From: Corinectria fuckeliana
Lineage: Eukaryota; Ascomycota; Sordariomycetes; Hypocreales; Nectriaceae
Direction: 5' to 3'
NCBI GenBank assembly: GCA_019137255.1
Contig: WPDH01000123.1
Span: forward strand, 410,680-474,679
DNA length: 64,000 nucleotides
A model generated the notes under the pieces. The model was given only the letters and a program-made list of their open reading frames with translations. It had not been told where the DNA came from and ran no database searches. Shown here piece by piece: positions 1 to 12,800 of the stretch (the stretch's first letter is position 1; each line of letters begins with the position of its first letter). A program made the translations under genes and the position numbers.

Positions 1-267
1 TTCCGCCGACCCGACCTACCTCAAGCCCATCAGCTCCTGTGCACTAATTAGGCTGGATCTAAGCTGGGATTCGAACTTGAGGAAGCTTTGCAACGCGACT
101 TTGGGAGTTTCTTTGTTGCCGCCAAAACGTCATGACCACAGAGCTCTAGGCAAAAGGGACAGCGCGACACTTTCGTTTCCGGACTTGCCTCCTCCGCGAT
201 CGAATCCCCATTGCGACCATGCTGACGAGGTCCTTTTGAGCAACCCCCCTCGCGCACCGCCCACACC
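1..267. other. Upstream region of CFT2
   Basis: Non-coding lead-in to the CFT2 start codon at 268, presumably its promoter and 5' leader. I see no TATA box or RNA gene. A short tRNA T-loop-like string on the minus strand near position 70 has no matching stem or A box. Confidence 0.5.
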
Positions 268-3195
268 ATGTTCACCTTCTGCCCGCTCCAGGGCGCCCTC
301 TCCGACTCGGCCGCCTCGCAGTCTCTCCTCGAGCTTGACGGAGGGGTCAAGATCCTCATCGACCTGGGCTGGGACGAGTCGTTTGACATTGAGAAGCTCA
401 AGGAGATTGAGAAGTACGTGGCTGATGGCTGATGGATGCGCGGTAGCTCGACACGACGATACTGACAGGCTTCTTGTAGACAAGTCACGACCCTCTCGCT
501 GATCCTCGTCACCCACGCGACAGCCTCGCATCTCGCTGCCTACGCTCATTGTTGCAAGAACATTCCGCAGTTCACACGCATCCCCGTATATGCGACGCGA
601 CCCGTCATCGACTTGGGCCGCACCCTTATCCAGGACCTCTACTCGTCGACCCCTGCGGCCGCGACGACGATCCCTCAGAGCTGGCTCTCCGAGTCGGCAT
701 ATTCATTCTCCCAGACCGTGACGGCCGCGCACAACCTCCTGCTGCAGTCCCCGACCCCCGAAGACATTGCGCGATACTTCTCCCTTATCCAGCCGCTCAA
801 ATACTCACAACCGCACCAACCGCTCCCGTCTCCCTTTTCGCCGCCCCTCAATGGGTTGACCATCACAGCCTACAACTCCGGACACACCCTCGGTGGTACA
901 ATATGGCACATCCAACACGGCCTGGAGTCGATCGTGTACGCGGTGGACTGGAACCAAGCCCGCGAGAATGTCTTTGCGGGCGCTGCCTGGCTGGGAGGTG
1001 CCGGAGGCGGCGGCGCCGAGGTCATCGAGCAGCTGCGCAAGCCTACCGCCTTGATTTGCAGCAGTCGCGGTGCCGATAGGAATGCCCAAGCTGGAGGCCG
1101 CACCAAGCGGGACGAGCAGCTGATTGATACCATCAAGGCCTGCGTGACGCGGGGAGGAACTGTACTGATCCCGGTGGACTCGAGCGCCCGAGTGCTGGAG
1201 CTGTCGTACCTCCTGGAGCATGCCTGGAGAACCGATGCAGCCTCTCCGGAGAGCGTGCTCAAGTCGGCAAAGCTGTACCTGGCGGGACGCAACATGTCCA
1301 GCACGATGAGGTACGCGCGAAGCATGCTCGAGTGGATGGACGAAAGCATCGTCCAGGAATTCGAAGCCTTTGCCGAGGACCAACGAAGGGTCAATGGCTC
1401 GAGCGGCAAGAAGGAGGGCGGGCCGTTGGATTTCAAGTATTTGCGACTGCTGGAGCGCAAGGCCCAGATTGAACGGTTGTTGAGCCGCAGTTCCGAAAAC
1501 GTCGCGACCGAGGGACGCGTGATCCTGGCGAGTGACACCAGTATCGAATGGGGATTTTCAAAGGACCTGATCAAGGGCTTGGCAAAGGACTCGAGGAATC
1601 TGGTCATTTTGACGGACAGACCTGGCCTGGCAAAGGACGACAAGCCCTCGATCGCGAGGACACTATGGGACTGGTGGATCGAGAAGAAGGACGGTGTCGC
1701 CGTGGAGCAGAGCACGAGTGGAGATAACATCGAACTCGTGTACGCTGGCGGCCGAGAGCTGGAGATCAGGGAGGCTCAGCGCCAGGCTCTCGAGGGAGAG
1801 GAATTGTCAGTGTACCAGCAGTGGTTAGCGACGCAGAGACAGCTCCAGGCGACGCAGCAAAGCGGTGGAGCGTCGGCTCTGGAAGCGTCAGCCGATGTTG
1901 TCGACGACGCCTCCTCCGAGTCCTCGTCCGATTCCGAAGATGACGACGGCGAGCAGCAAGGAAAGGCGCTGAATGTGTCCACCACTCTCGGGCAAGTCGG
2001 GCGCAAGAACGTGGTGCTCAAGGATGAGGACCTGGGCATCAACGTGCTTATCAAGAAGAAGGGCGTGTACGACTTTGACTCGCGGGGGAAGAAGGGAAGG
2101 GAGAGGTCGTTCCCTGTTGCGATCCGAAGGAAGCGCAATGACGACTTTGGAGAGCTGATCCGACCCGAGGACTACCTCCGGGCGGAAGAGAAGGAGGAGG
2201 ACGCGGCCGACGGAGCCAACATGGCGGCCACCGACGACAAGCTAGGCAAGAAGCGCAAGTGGGACGACGTGGCGAAGAACGACGCAGGCGCCAAGCGGAA
2301 CCAGAATGCGCGCGCCGGATCGATGGACGACGATGGCGGTGTCGCCGGTGATGGCTTCGTGCCGGACGAGCTCGACGCCGTCGAGGATGCAGAGCTCGAA
2401 GAACCGACCGGCCCGTGCAAGCTCGTATATCAGACGGAAACGATCACGGCCAACCTGCGCATCGCCTTTGTCGACTTCAGCGGACTGCACGACAAGCGGA
2501 GCCTCAACATGCTCATCCCCCTGATCCAGCCACGCAAGCTCATCCTCGTGGGCGGCACGCGGGAGGAGACGCTCGAGCTGGCCGACGACTGCCGCAAGAC
2601 GCTTGGTTTGAACGGCGACCGTGCCGTGGACGTATATACCCCCGAGATGGGCGCGTCGGTGGATGCTAGTGTCGACACCAACGCCTGGGTGGTCAAGCTG
2701 GCCGACCCGCTCGTCAAGAAGATCAAGTGGCAGAACGTCCGCGGACTCGGCATCGTCACCATCACGGGCCAGCTCGTCGCCACGCGCCTCTCGGACGAGG
2801 CCGGCGAAGACGCCGCCAACAAGCGCCAGAAGACGGAACCCACCGCTGCTTCGACGGCCCTCACCACCACGACCAACGGCACGCCGTCCACGATGCCGAC
2901 GCTCGACGTGCTCCCGTCCAACCTCGTCTCGGCCGTGCGCTCGGCGGCCCAGCCGCTGCACGTCGGCGACCTGCGCCTCGCGGACCTCCGGCGCGCCATG
3001 CAGGCCGCGGGCCACGGCGCCGAGTTCCGCGGCGAGGGCACGCTCGTCGTCGACGGGACCGTCGCCGTGCGCAAGACGGCTGCGGGCCGCGTCGAGGTCG
3101 AGAGCGTGGGCCTGCCGACCACGGGACGCCGGACCACGTTCTACGAGGTGCGCAGGGTGATATACGACAACCTGGCCGTCGTGGCGGGTGCTTAG
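268..3195 (+). CDS. CFT2: Cleavage and polyadenylation factor subunit 2 (Cft2/Ydh1, CPSF100 homologue)
   Basis: Two exons, 268-413 and 480-3195, joined over a 66-nt intron (GTACGT...TTGTAG), give 953 aa. The protein is the catalytically dead metallo-beta-lactamase/beta-CASP partner of the nuclease Ysh1 in the nuclear complex that cleaves and polyadenylates pre-mRNA. The N-terminus (MFTFCPLQGA) and the block AYNSGHTLGGTIW are typical of CPSF100. The metal-binding HxHxDH of active relatives is replaced by HATASH at about residues 61-66, as expected for the inactive subunit. The beta-CASP region follows, including ILASDTSIEWGFS. An acidic/basic insertion (residues of roughly 560-690) carries a likely nuclear signal, KKRKWDD. 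The downstream gene SYS1 is convergent. The start at 268 is the only ATG that joins in frame through the intron. Confidence 0.93.
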
Positions 3196-4005
3196 AGACG
3201 GAGATATTCTTCAGCAAGACCGGCTTTCTTGCTTTGCCAACGGGAACGGGAGGTGCCACTTGGGATGGGACGGCGCAATTTGTACGCTATATGTATGCGT
3301 CTCTGGATTTCTTTTGGGAACAGACACAAAAAGCGAAGACAGACCAGAAAAGAGGGGAGCTTATGGATGGAGATGGTGCTCTCCGCAGGATATGAAATGG
3401 TATCCGTTAAGATAGAGGACGACATACGTTTGGCGTCGACAAGACACACAAAGTAGTTGTGTCTAGAGTATCTGCTCTGGGCTCTTTTGAGTGATAACGG
3501 TTGAAGCTTGGAGCTATTGTTTGAATGAGAAATAGCATGGAGAACGTCAACTTCCCTGCTAGAAAGTAACGAACCGACTGTTCCTCGCCGGTCGCAGACC
3601 GTCGAGTAAAGGACTTTGACGAGGGCCTCCGTGTTAAAATTATTTCAGAATCAAGGAAGTGTAATGCCTTCCACTAGATTCGACAGCTAGAATTCGTCTC
3701 TTCACAGTACACCTAACAAAACATGCGTTCTATTACAACAAAGGCATGTATGTCTTTGTCATGTCCTTTGAATCCCTGGACGTAAAGTGACGGCCCCAAG
3801 CATGCTCAAGTAGGTAACCTAGTTGGTAGGCTATTGAGGTAGGTAAAAAATGAGCCAGCACAAAAATACAGCGCCCCCAACGCCCCGGCAATGCACGCTA
3901 TTCCAACGCGTGAGGAAGTTCCCTATGTTTGTATATCCTTTTTCTTCTTCGCACGAAAAAGGAAACCGGCGAACAATAAAAAATGAAAAAAAAACCCCCC
4001 CGTCT
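3196..4005. other. Intergenic region between convergent CFT2 and SYS1
   Basis: About 810 bases holding the two 3' ends. Open frames here are short and not protein-like. I see only AT-rich and A-run stretches (3,955-4,000) that fit 3'-UTR and polyadenylation sequence. Confidence 0.5.
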
Positions 4006-4827
4006 CTACCTCGTGGACTCCATCGGAGCCATCTCGTACTCGCCGGCGCCGTCTCTGCCCCTGCCCCTGCCGCGGCCCCTCGAGAAGCCCATCTCCTCGT
4101 CGCCGGCGTCGTCGCGCGGGTCCCCGGGGTGCGGGCCCTCGCCTTCCGGGGCCGAGTTCGGGGCGGGGCCGAGGATGCGGCGGCCGCCGAAGAAGACGGG
4201 CTGCAGCTCGCGGTAGCGGCAGCCCCAGATGCCCAGGGCGACGGCCAGGGCCGACGAGGCGCCCATGGTGGCCCACCACATGGCGTGGCGGGGGATGCGG
4301 CCGGTGTAGAGGGAGACGACGACGAGGTGGAGGAAGTGGATGGTCAGGGCGAAGTCGGGGACGAACTTGCTGCGCGAGATGAGGACGACGATGGCGACGG
4401 CCCTGGGAGAGAGTCAGTCAGTCAGTGAGTGTTGCATGCATGCGCCGCAGTGTAAGTCGAAGGGGTTCCTCAGCCTAGGAAGCGAGTCACGCTTGCGCTC
4501 GCATCCATCCCAAGGTATTCTCCAAGTCCCTTTCTAGTTCTAGTTCTAGTTCTAGCTCCAAGAGAGGAAGACTCACATGCACAACCCCCCGTCCAACAAC
4601 CACACAAACGCCATCAGCCACCCGTGCGTCGTGTCGCCGCGCACCGCCTCCCAGCCGAACACCATGCTGAAGCTGAACCCGGAGCCGGCCACCAGCGCGG
4701 TGAACAGCGCGAGGACCAGCGCGGCCGCGTAGTACAGCGCCTGCAGCGCCGCGATCTGCCCGGCGATCCTCAGCGGCGGGAGCTCCGTCAGGGCGCCGGC
4801 GCGCGGGGGTCTGCGGCGACGCGCCAT
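4006..4827 (-). CDS. SYS1: Golgi integral membrane protein Sys1
   Basis: Two exons on the minus strand, 4827-4577 and 4402-4006, give 215 aa. The 174-nt intron runs GTGAGT...CCCAG. Sys1 is a four-span trans-Golgi protein that recruits the Arl3/ARFRP1-Arl1 GTPase cascade for vesicle tethering. The start MARRRRPPRAGAL, the GDTTHGWLM stretch and SRSKFVPDFALTIHFLHL in the second exon are the family's conserved features, and four hydrophobic segments lie before residue 165. The C-terminal tail (last 50 residues or so) is hydrophilic, Gly/Arg/Pro-rich and probably cytosolic. An upstream in-frame ATG at 4893 would add 22 residues rich in leucine; I prefer 4827 because the family starts with MARRRRPPR. 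The intron carries four copies of a hexanucleotide repeat. Confidence 0.9.
4532..4555 (+). repeat. TTCTAG hexanucleotide repeat, 4 copies, in the SYS1 intron
   Basis: Four perfect head-to-tail TTCTAG units occupy the intron near its 5' splice site as read on the minus strand. They are a simple microsatellite, likely length-variable between strains. Confidence 0.9.
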
Positions 4828-5585
4828 TGGGCGATGTTTTGGCGGGAAAGGGAGACGACGAAGATGAAGGAGGAGGAGGAGGAGGAATTGCAAGGGGGGG
4901 CGGGGTTTGCTGGGCTGGGAACGAGCAGGTGCGTTATCGGCCAGGCATGTCTCTGTTCGTTTGTGTGTGTCTTTTTTTTTTGGTTGCGCTTCTCGAAGGG
5001 CGTGTGTTGGTTGGTTGGCCCGAGGGCGTTCGGAACGGCGCAGCTTCGGTATCGGTTCGTGGTGGTCCGGACTGGCCTGCGACGAAAGAAGAAACAGAGA
5101 GAAACAGCAGCACAGTCTGCGCGAAAAGACGTGTCGAGGTGAGAAGACTTGACGGGGCCGGATGACGAGAGAGAGAGAGAGTGGAAGCTAAGCCCAAGTC
5201 CCCGGACAAGGAGGACACCTTGGAAGGCCACCACCAGCCACGTTTCGAGATGTGGCGTGGGCGGGCGCGTGGCTTACAGCTCAGGCCCAAGCCCAAGCCA
5301 CTGAACCCTGTGACGAAAGTCCTCACCGCCCACCGGATTCTGCCGCCGTCTGCTTCTCTCCCATCCACAAACCGCATCATAGCTTGCCGGCGACCGGGCA
5401 GAGCCGCAGTATCCTCCGCCCCCCCCCCCTCCACAGAGAAAGCTTTCACAAGGGGTCTCTCGTCGCTGAAACCTGCGATTCCAACTTGCTTGCCAGGCCA
5501 CTCCGTTCCAAACCCATCATCCCGGCGGAACGCCCAACCGAACACACAACAACCCCGCGCCGAAAGAAGAGAAAACAAAAAAACT
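4828..5585. other. Divergent promoter region SYS1 / COA6
   Basis: About 760 bases between two genes transcribed away from each other. It contains a T-run (4,972-4,981), a GA dinucleotide run (about 5,168-5,182) and a C-run near 5,421. No additional gene is supported. Confidence 0.5.
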
Positions 5586-5990
5586 ATGTGGCCCTTCTCC
5601 TCCTCCACCCGCGCCGACGCCATCCGCTCCGGCACGGCCATCCCCAACCGCCAGGAGCGCGCCGTGTGCTGGGCGGCGCGCGACGGCTACTTCGCGTGCC
5701 TGGACGCGCACGGCATCGTCGATGCCGCCAAGGACGCCGCGGCCGCGAAGAAGGCCTGCCCCGAGGCGTCGGCCGACTTCGAGCGCGACTGCGCCGCCGC
5801 CTGGGTCAAGTACTTCAAGCAGTGGCGCGTCGCCGACCTGGCCAAGCGCCGGCGCCTCGACGAGCTGCGCGCCCAGGGCGCTCAGGAGATGACGGTTAGC
5901 ACTAGCTTTGCTCCTGAGGGCGGCGCTGCTGAGAAGGGCAAGGGCAAGGACGATATCCAGGACTTGCTGGAGAGGAAGAAGCTGAGGTGA
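5586..5990 (+). CDS. COA6: Cytochrome c oxidase assembly factor 6 (Coa6)
   Basis: Single exon, 134 aa. Coa6 is a small mitochondrial intermembrane-space protein that works with Sco proteins in delivering copper to the Cox2 CuA site. The twin-cysteine coiled-coil-helix signature is visible: C-X9-C in CWAARDGYFAC (about residues 23-33), then C-X10-C in the following helix (CPEASADFERDC), as in Coa6 and the related Cox12. The opening MWPFSSSTRADAIRSG and the YFKQWR segment fit the family. The tail after about residue 90 is lysine- and glutamate-rich. The frame is open upstream, but I start at the ATG at 5586 because the family begins with a short MWPF-type leader. It is divergent from SYS1 and convergent with MSS4. 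Confidence 0.88.
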   Translation: MWPFSSSTRADAIRSGTAIPNRQERAVCWAARDGYFACLDAHGIVDAAKDAAAAKKACPEASADFERDCAAAWVKYFKQWRVADLAKRRRLDELRAQGAQEMTVSTSFAPEGGAAEKGKGKDDIQDLLERKKLR

Positions 5991-6920
5991 GGCGAGGTGA
6001 GGTGAGGTGAGGAGAGGACTATATTTGTCATGACAGCCATGGATGGCATGACGAACTATGGCATGGACAGGCCCTGTACTGCCAATATACTGTCACTTCC
6101 CGCAACGCCTTCTCCAACAAGACGGAATTGTGATTGGAATTGGAATTGGGCATTGGCAGAGCCTCGTGTATTTATATCCATGTGTACATCACCACACAAA
6201 AGCACCTACCGTTAGCTTAGGTACACAACCACCCCTCATATACTGTACCACTACATATCAAACAAACATCCACGAGCCCTGGGCCGATGAGATAAAAAGA
6301 ACAATTCTGTATCCTACCGTATCTATCCCTATTACCTAGATACCTCTCACCACCCAAACCCAACTAAGCGTGACCCGAAAAGACCAGAGTCAAGAAAAAA
6401 AAGAAAGACACCAAGTTTCCACGGTCGAAAGACAAGCGTAGAGTAAGTGGGAAAAAAAAAAAAGTAGAGTATAAAACAAACTGTAAGCATGCTTGATGCA
6501 GCGGTGGTATCATCCATGTTCTTCTTGTTTAAACCAAAACCATTATCTGCACATTCTCTGCTCTCCCCATTCTCTCTCACCCGCCTCGTACTGCACGCAG
6601 TGCGCTATCGTACTATTGCTCTCTCCTTCTCACCCTCCCGCCTAGACATAAGAAAAGAAAAAAATGAGGCTGTTGTCGTAGACGTAGTATGTCAAAAATA
6701 AGTGGAAGCAGAATAATCGAGGTCGGAATGGGTAACAATCCGCCCAAGAAAAATAAGAGGGTACCGCCGTATGTCTCGCCTTTCTAATGCATTGTTTTTT
6801 GGTCGCTGATGGTTCCATGTCTTTTCTTTCGTGCAGCCTTTTGCGCTTGCTCGCTCTCCTTGTTAATCATGAATAGTCCCTCGACTTCTTCGGCCGCCAG
6901 CAGTGAACGATCGCTGCGAC
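5991..6920. other. Intergenic region between convergent COA6 and MSS4
   Basis: About 930 bases with two 3' ends. It begins with a GAGGT/GAGGTG direct repeat immediately after the COA6 stop (5,988-6,013) and contains several A-runs and T-runs. Open frames present are low-complexity and unsupported. Confidence 0.5.
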
Positions 6921-9841
6921 CTACGCGAGCATTCGAATCCCGCTGTCGTTTGTTTCTTCCTTCTTAGGGAGTGGCGGCAGCTCTTTGTTCAGGCTCTCCC
7001 GGCTCATCCTGTGACGAAGCATCGGACCGTGATCCATGACCCCGTTCACTCCGTAGCTGTTGCTGGTGCCGGCGTATCCGCTGTCTGCGCTCTCCGGCTT
7101 GAGGTGCTCCGGCTTGGGTGGTGTCGGCGGCGGCGCCCGAGTCGGCGGGAGCGACTTGTTCAAGTTTTTGGGAGGCGTCTCCGGCCGCGTCTCGCCAGCC
7201 TCTTCCACAACGGGGAGGATGGGCTCGCGCTGCATCGAGTCGCGAGTGTCTCTGGGACCAGTTGTCAGGGTTCGATCGGGAATCTGCTTCTCCGCAGGCG
7301 CGTCCGTGTCAACCTCCCTCATTGCCTTGTCCACCGTCTCTGTAGCCTCAGGCGACCGTACCCGGCCTGGGGGCACAGGCGGCAGATGAGTCGGCATAGG
7401 CGGGATAGCCGGCGACGACCGGCGCTTAGAGTTCCAGCTGGACACCCGTTGATTCGAGCCCTGAGCCTCGATCATCTCCTGGTCCCTTCGCTGGGCTTCT
7501 CTATGTGCCTCCTCACTCGACATGGTGACACCTTCGATGAAGTGATAGAAACGGTCTCCGTACTGCTCTGGAGGTAGAGCCGAGATCTGTGTCTTGTCGC
7601 TGCCTAAGCCCTTCCAGAAGTTCTCAATCTTCTTGATGATTCCGTACTGCGCGAGAGTTAGCCTCGGTCCCGACTGGGGGACTGCTGTTTGAAAACTTAC
7701 GTGGGTCAGGCAGTCGATGACGCCAAGGTAGTAAATCTCGTCCGCTGGTTCGTTATCCTCGTGGGTAGCTCTGAAGCCCCCGTCGTCCTGGTTGAAGACG
7801 AATCCGGGACGATTGTGACCCTCCTCGAGCTCATCCGGCATCTTGTTCATAGACTGTCCGATGGGTACCGGTCGTTCCTGTCGGATCATCTGTCTCAGCT
7901 CCCTGGCCTTTCTAATGTTCTCTAGCTTCGAAGGCGTTCGGAGCAGGACGGACTGGGGGTCATCGTCGGGTGCCTTCTCGCCCCCTGGGTTGAACACCTG
8001 GAGAGTCTTGTCGCGAAGGTTCTCTTCGTTCCCTCGCGAGACGTCATGGATGCCAACTAGTAGAGAGTAGTCCATGATGTGGAGCTTCTTGAGGAGAACC
8101 ACGTCCCGTTGTAGCTGATCTAGGAAGAGCCGCTTCTTTTGGATACCAAGCTCCAGGTTCCGTTGCCGCCTCAGCCAGTTCAGGTCTTTTAGTGTCGCCC
8201 GGGGGTTCTTCTCAAGATCCTCCTCCTTGTAGTCTCGGCCAATGGTCGAGCCCTTGAGGTCGAATGTGGTGTGGATGTCGCGGTGGGGTGGAAATAAGTT
8301 GTTCATGACGACAAAGTGAATCTTCTTGCCGTAGGGCATCTTGACGCGGTGCAGACCGTAGAACTGTGACAGGAGCGTGTTGGGGTTGTCCTTGACATGC
8401 AAGTAGTAGTCCTTGAGGACCTTGCGTAGGAACTTGTGCTCGGCGTGGTGAATCGTCTTTATGATGTACTTGTAATCTCTGGAAAAGTAAAAGAAGCTGC
8501 CGCTCTTGCCGGGTGAGCCCAGCTCCGAAAGAATATACTTGCCCGTCAGAGACATGAGGTAATCGGCGGGATCGAGACGGAACAGGGTTCGTAGGCGACG
8601 GAAAACCCAAGGGGCATAGTCCTTGAACTTGAAGTCGTACTTGGCCGAGGGCACCATTTCGTTACCGGCGCTTTCCGGAGTCAGTACCACATCGCTGAAA
8701 CAAACGTCGTCTAAACTTACATATCAAACGTCGACTTCTGCTTAGTCTCAAAGTCTTCGTCAGTCAATTCCCGGTCGAGTTTGGCGTTGGTCCTGGACAC
8801 CGACACCCGGATGCCCGTCAACATGTTGTAGGCCGTGACCCAGTTGGCGTGGCTCTCGTCAACCATGGTGCCCACCAAGACTTGGTTGCCATCCTCCTCT
8901 TCTTTGCGCTTGCGCTTGCTAGCCCTCTTTTGTCGGTACGCCTCCGCCCAGCGAATGGCATCCTCATCCGGTACGATCTCATCCCGGGGCCCATCTGACT
9001 GCATCGACCGAGTTGGTCTCCTGCCGAGACTCAGAGACTGCCGTCGTGCTGTCGGGGCATTGGTGGGGGAGAAGCGGCCACTGGCCTGCGCTGTGTCCAG
9101 CCCATCCTTGGACGGCCTAGCTGGGGCCACTTTCGGCACCTCGAGGGTGTGTCTCTGCTTGAGTGCTGGCGGAACGGGTGACTGAAGGTGTCCTGAGGAC
9201 AACGTGGCTGTGTTGCCGCCGTAGATAGGCGGGGAGGACAATCGGTGACCAGATGAAAGGGCACGTGGATTAGACTGTGTAGCATCAGACGCGGCTGATG
9301 TGCTCAGCATGGCGCCATCGAAGCTCCTGCTGAGGGGCTTTTCTGCGACGTCCCCTGATTGGGGACCCAAGGGGAGAGGTTTCGATGATATATCGTAGTT
9401 TTGGTTCTGGGTTGATATCATGGGCGGATATGTGCCATTGGCATCGGTCGGGAGACGGGGGAGGCTACGGTCGACGAGGTTGGTGATGCCGTTGGGGAGT
9501 GGCTTTTGTCGATAGCCGTTGTCATCCTGGCGGGATGGCGCTGTGAGGGGGGCGTTGACGGACTTGCCGTTGGAGAGGGAGCTCATGCTCGTAGGCCGCG
9601 TGCCGTTGCCATTCATAGGCGTCGGGGTTGGTTCGGAGACGTCCGAGGCGTGGGTGGAGGAAATGGAGCTTTCGTCGAAGCTCTCATTGATGGTGTCGGA
9701 GCGGGTGTGGCGGATGGAGCCCGAGTTCACCCTCTCCTTGGCGGTTGCGAGGCCGAACTGGTCGTTTGGGTCGAGGTTCAGGATGTCGGGATTGTTGGAG
9801 AAGATGGCAGAGTTGTCTTCTTCGGCGAGGAACGAGGGCAT
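6921..9841 (-). CDS. MSS4: Phosphatidylinositol-4-phosphate 5-kinase (Mss4/Its3)
   Basis: Three exons, 9841-8721, 8670-7701 and 7646-6921, give 938 aa. The enzyme phosphorylates PI4P to PI(4,5)P2 at the plasma membrane and controls actin, endocytosis and cell-wall signalling. Residues 1-370 are Ser/Thr/Pro-rich and probably disordered, with a basic stretch (RASKRKRKEE) that could serve as a nuclear or lipid-binding signal. The PIPK domain starts at about residue 375. It shows the glycine-rich GKSGSFFYF loop (about 428-436), catalytic-lysine KTI (about 446), DLKGSTIGR (about 511-519), MDYSLLVGIHD (about 573-583) and, across the second splice site, GVIDCLTH then YGIIKKIENFWKG. The C-terminal 200 residues are proline- and serine-rich. 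The first intron could end at either of two in-frame acceptors; I chose the 50-nt version, which has a TACTGAC branch site. About 5 kb without a gene lies upstream. Confidence 0.93.
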
Positions 9842-12800
9842 TTCGAGGGGAGGGAGAGAAGACTCGCTGGAGGCCGGGACCAGCGAGTGGTGTGGCGAGT
9901 AGTTGCTACTGGTTGAAGCGATATTTTTTTCTTTCGAGGACCGGATGTCGAATCGTCTTCGGTGAGGGGAAGGGTTAAGGGACTGTCTTTGCTCCGTCTA
10001 TCGTGGTTGGCCTCTTAGATCACCACCCTGCCATGCGAGAATGAGCAAAGCAGAGAGGGAAATTGGGCAAAGGCCTTGGTCGGCTGGCGCCAGGGATTCT
10101 TAGCGGGTCAACCAATGAGCGAAGCTAGCAGGACGGCGTTGGAGGCTGGCGAGAGAAGAGACGGGGGGGGGGGGAGCGCAGAAATCGGAGCCGATGCCGA
10201 GGCCGGGAGAAGACGCGCTGGAGATGAGGACAGAGGGAAATGCGCGATGCGATGTCGTCGGCAGGCGGGCGGCGGCAGAGAGGAGCTGTGGCGGTGATCG
10301 ATGAAGATGATGCTTGGCTGAATGGTGTAGACTACGGGAGCAGTAGAGTGAGGTGAGGTGAGGTGTGAGGGAGGTGAGTCTGGGAGAAATCCGGGAAAAG
10401 TGACGGAGACGCACTGTGGACCTGTGTCGAAAGCGCAGCGCCTACTAGGGTACGTACCTAAAATTGGGACCTCTGGCTGGAAATGAGGCGTTCGGGGGTG
10501 TCAAGGTGTCGGGTGTGTGTGGGAGTGGGATGCCCAGACGGAAGGACCACGGTCAGGGGAGACACCAGACCCAGTGAGTGTCGAGCTCTTTCGATGGAAA
10601 TCAAGGCACGTGTAGGCGGTTTTTTTCCCAGTGGTCTTCTAGGGCAGTTCCAGGGGATACGGGGAAGAACTACACGCTACGAGTACTCCGTACGGCCTAG
10701 GGACAGCACCAGACCGCTCACAGGTACTTACATACCTAGCGGGGGAGGGGGGTATATTACAGGGGCCCCGAGCAACGGAGGTCGGATTCCCGGGCACCTT
10801 TTTCTTTCCATGCGTGGCAGTTAATACCCGTAATGATGGGCAGTGGGCGGTCTCCATGGCTTCCATGGATGGCCCAGGCTTTGGCCGCGGCCCCGAGGGA
10901 CTTGCCGCTACCACGGCCCCAAGCCCGCCTAAAGAGAGCGCTATCAGCCACTGCGAGCTTGGTGACTCTCAGCACCCCCATTGTAAAACGCCTCCTCGAT
11001 GGAATCAATTCCCATCACCCAATCCTAATGGTGTTGGACTGGCCTAGGGACGAGCAGAGCAGCATTCGCAGAGTTGTACATGGCAGTGGAGTGGTAGTTC
11101 ATCCTTTGGTGGCAACGGCATGCTGACGGGTTCGCTCGTACGTACCTGGCTACGGACGGGAAGCCACTCAACCAACTTGCATCGATAGTTGCTAGCAGGC
11201 TGACGGGCTGGGTTGCCGAATGCCGGGGGGCGGGAGGCATCCGTCCAGGTAGTCTACGCCAGTAAAGTCCAAGTCCAAGTTCGAGTTCAAGCAAATTCAA
11301 GTTCAAGTTTACTATGTAGGTCTATTCGTAAAGTCGGGTCGCTTAATGCCCCGAGCACCCGCCCCCAGACAGCAGGATGAGAGATGATGAAATGACGATG
11401 ACTGCGGCGGATACGGACGGTTGATGCTAATGAAGATGCTAGTACATAGGCAGATCGGATGGATCCCCGCCGACCGGGGACGCTGCCTCCGCCGTTCTGG
11501 CACTCTCGTTTTCCGCTTCATCTCTGTTCTGGTGATCGCCCTCGTACATAGAGTAGCACCCACGTCATGGAAACCCCAAGAGCATTAATAAATCTGCACA
11601 CATCGCTTCGCTCCACTGACGTCGTCGCCATCGTCTCCTTCGGGCTCTCAAATCCCACTCCACCTCCAACTCCGCCCCTCCCAAATCGTCCATTTTGCGT
11701 CCCACCAGTGAAGCCCCAGGCTTGCTCAGCCACGGGGACGGACCCGCCAGGGGCTCCCCCAGCTGACGGACGGGTCGTTTTTCACTTCTCAAGACGACGC
11801 GTTCTGCTCATCTTTTGGTGGATTCCAAACCCCCCTTGCCCCCCCTGGGAGGGAGTCTCGTTCCTGTCCCGAGAAGCCGTCATCCCCTGGGGGCTTGCAT
11901 TCTTTTCCTAGTGCGTGGGATAGATACTTGGACTCTGGAGAGCAATACCGATTTTGGGGTTGTTGCTATTATTACCACTTGCGTACCATCCATCGGGACC
12001 CATCCATCCACAAAGGAAGGGAAAGCCGACGTGGGAGACCGCGCATCTCCAGATTGTTCTGTATCCCCTGTTTGCCTTGCCTGCCCTTGCGTAGCTGGAG
12101 TGACGACGATGGAGAAGATGCTGGAAACTGCATCCCCCTACTACACAATACTACGCATGTACACCAGGGCGCTTATTACTGTCCCTTTGTACTTCATACT
12201 CGTGTATGCCCTTAGATCAGCTGTTCCCCGGCTTCAAAAACCCAAATAGGAGACCTTCCTACTTTATGCTCACTACTCTCTCATCTCTCATCTCCTATCC
12301 AACGTGAAAACCCGGCAATCAATATCTCCCGGCCCCGGCCCCGGTCCTCAGTCCCCGGCTCCTATGACAGGACAGGACAGGACATGATACATGATACATG
12401 CATGATACATGGCGTGGCAAGTCCTCGTCCAAGCATCGACACCGCAAAACTGCTCCGTCGATCCATTGACCCTTGCATCTGCGTTGCTGTCTTTTGTCAC
12501 GCTGAACAGAAGCAACCAACGTTCTCTCTCACTCAGCCACAACCCCGCGCTTAGCACTCCATATTCTATCTTAGTTACTGGTTATTCTTACCACGTATAG
12601 CACCCCGCAGCTCTTTACTTTACACTTTGTAGTCTATCTATCTGCCTGCAAACCATCTTCCCTTTTCTTTCTTTTCCTTCCAAATCTCCCCCTTTCTCCC
12701 TAAAGCGAGTACACCATGTACGAAGTACGTAGTGTGCTTCGCTTCGTACTCCACCGACGTCCACACACACCCCTAGGTAAGTATGTAGCTTACTTACATG

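Noticed and set aside
60..95. T-loop-like string TTCGAATC on the minus strand, suggesting a tRNA
   Set aside because: The flanking bases do not form a T stem and no A box or acceptor stem can be found at the right distance.
10100..10414. 104-codon minus frame just upstream of MSS4
   Set aside because: His/Ser/Arg-rich translation of a CT-rich leader; no protein character.
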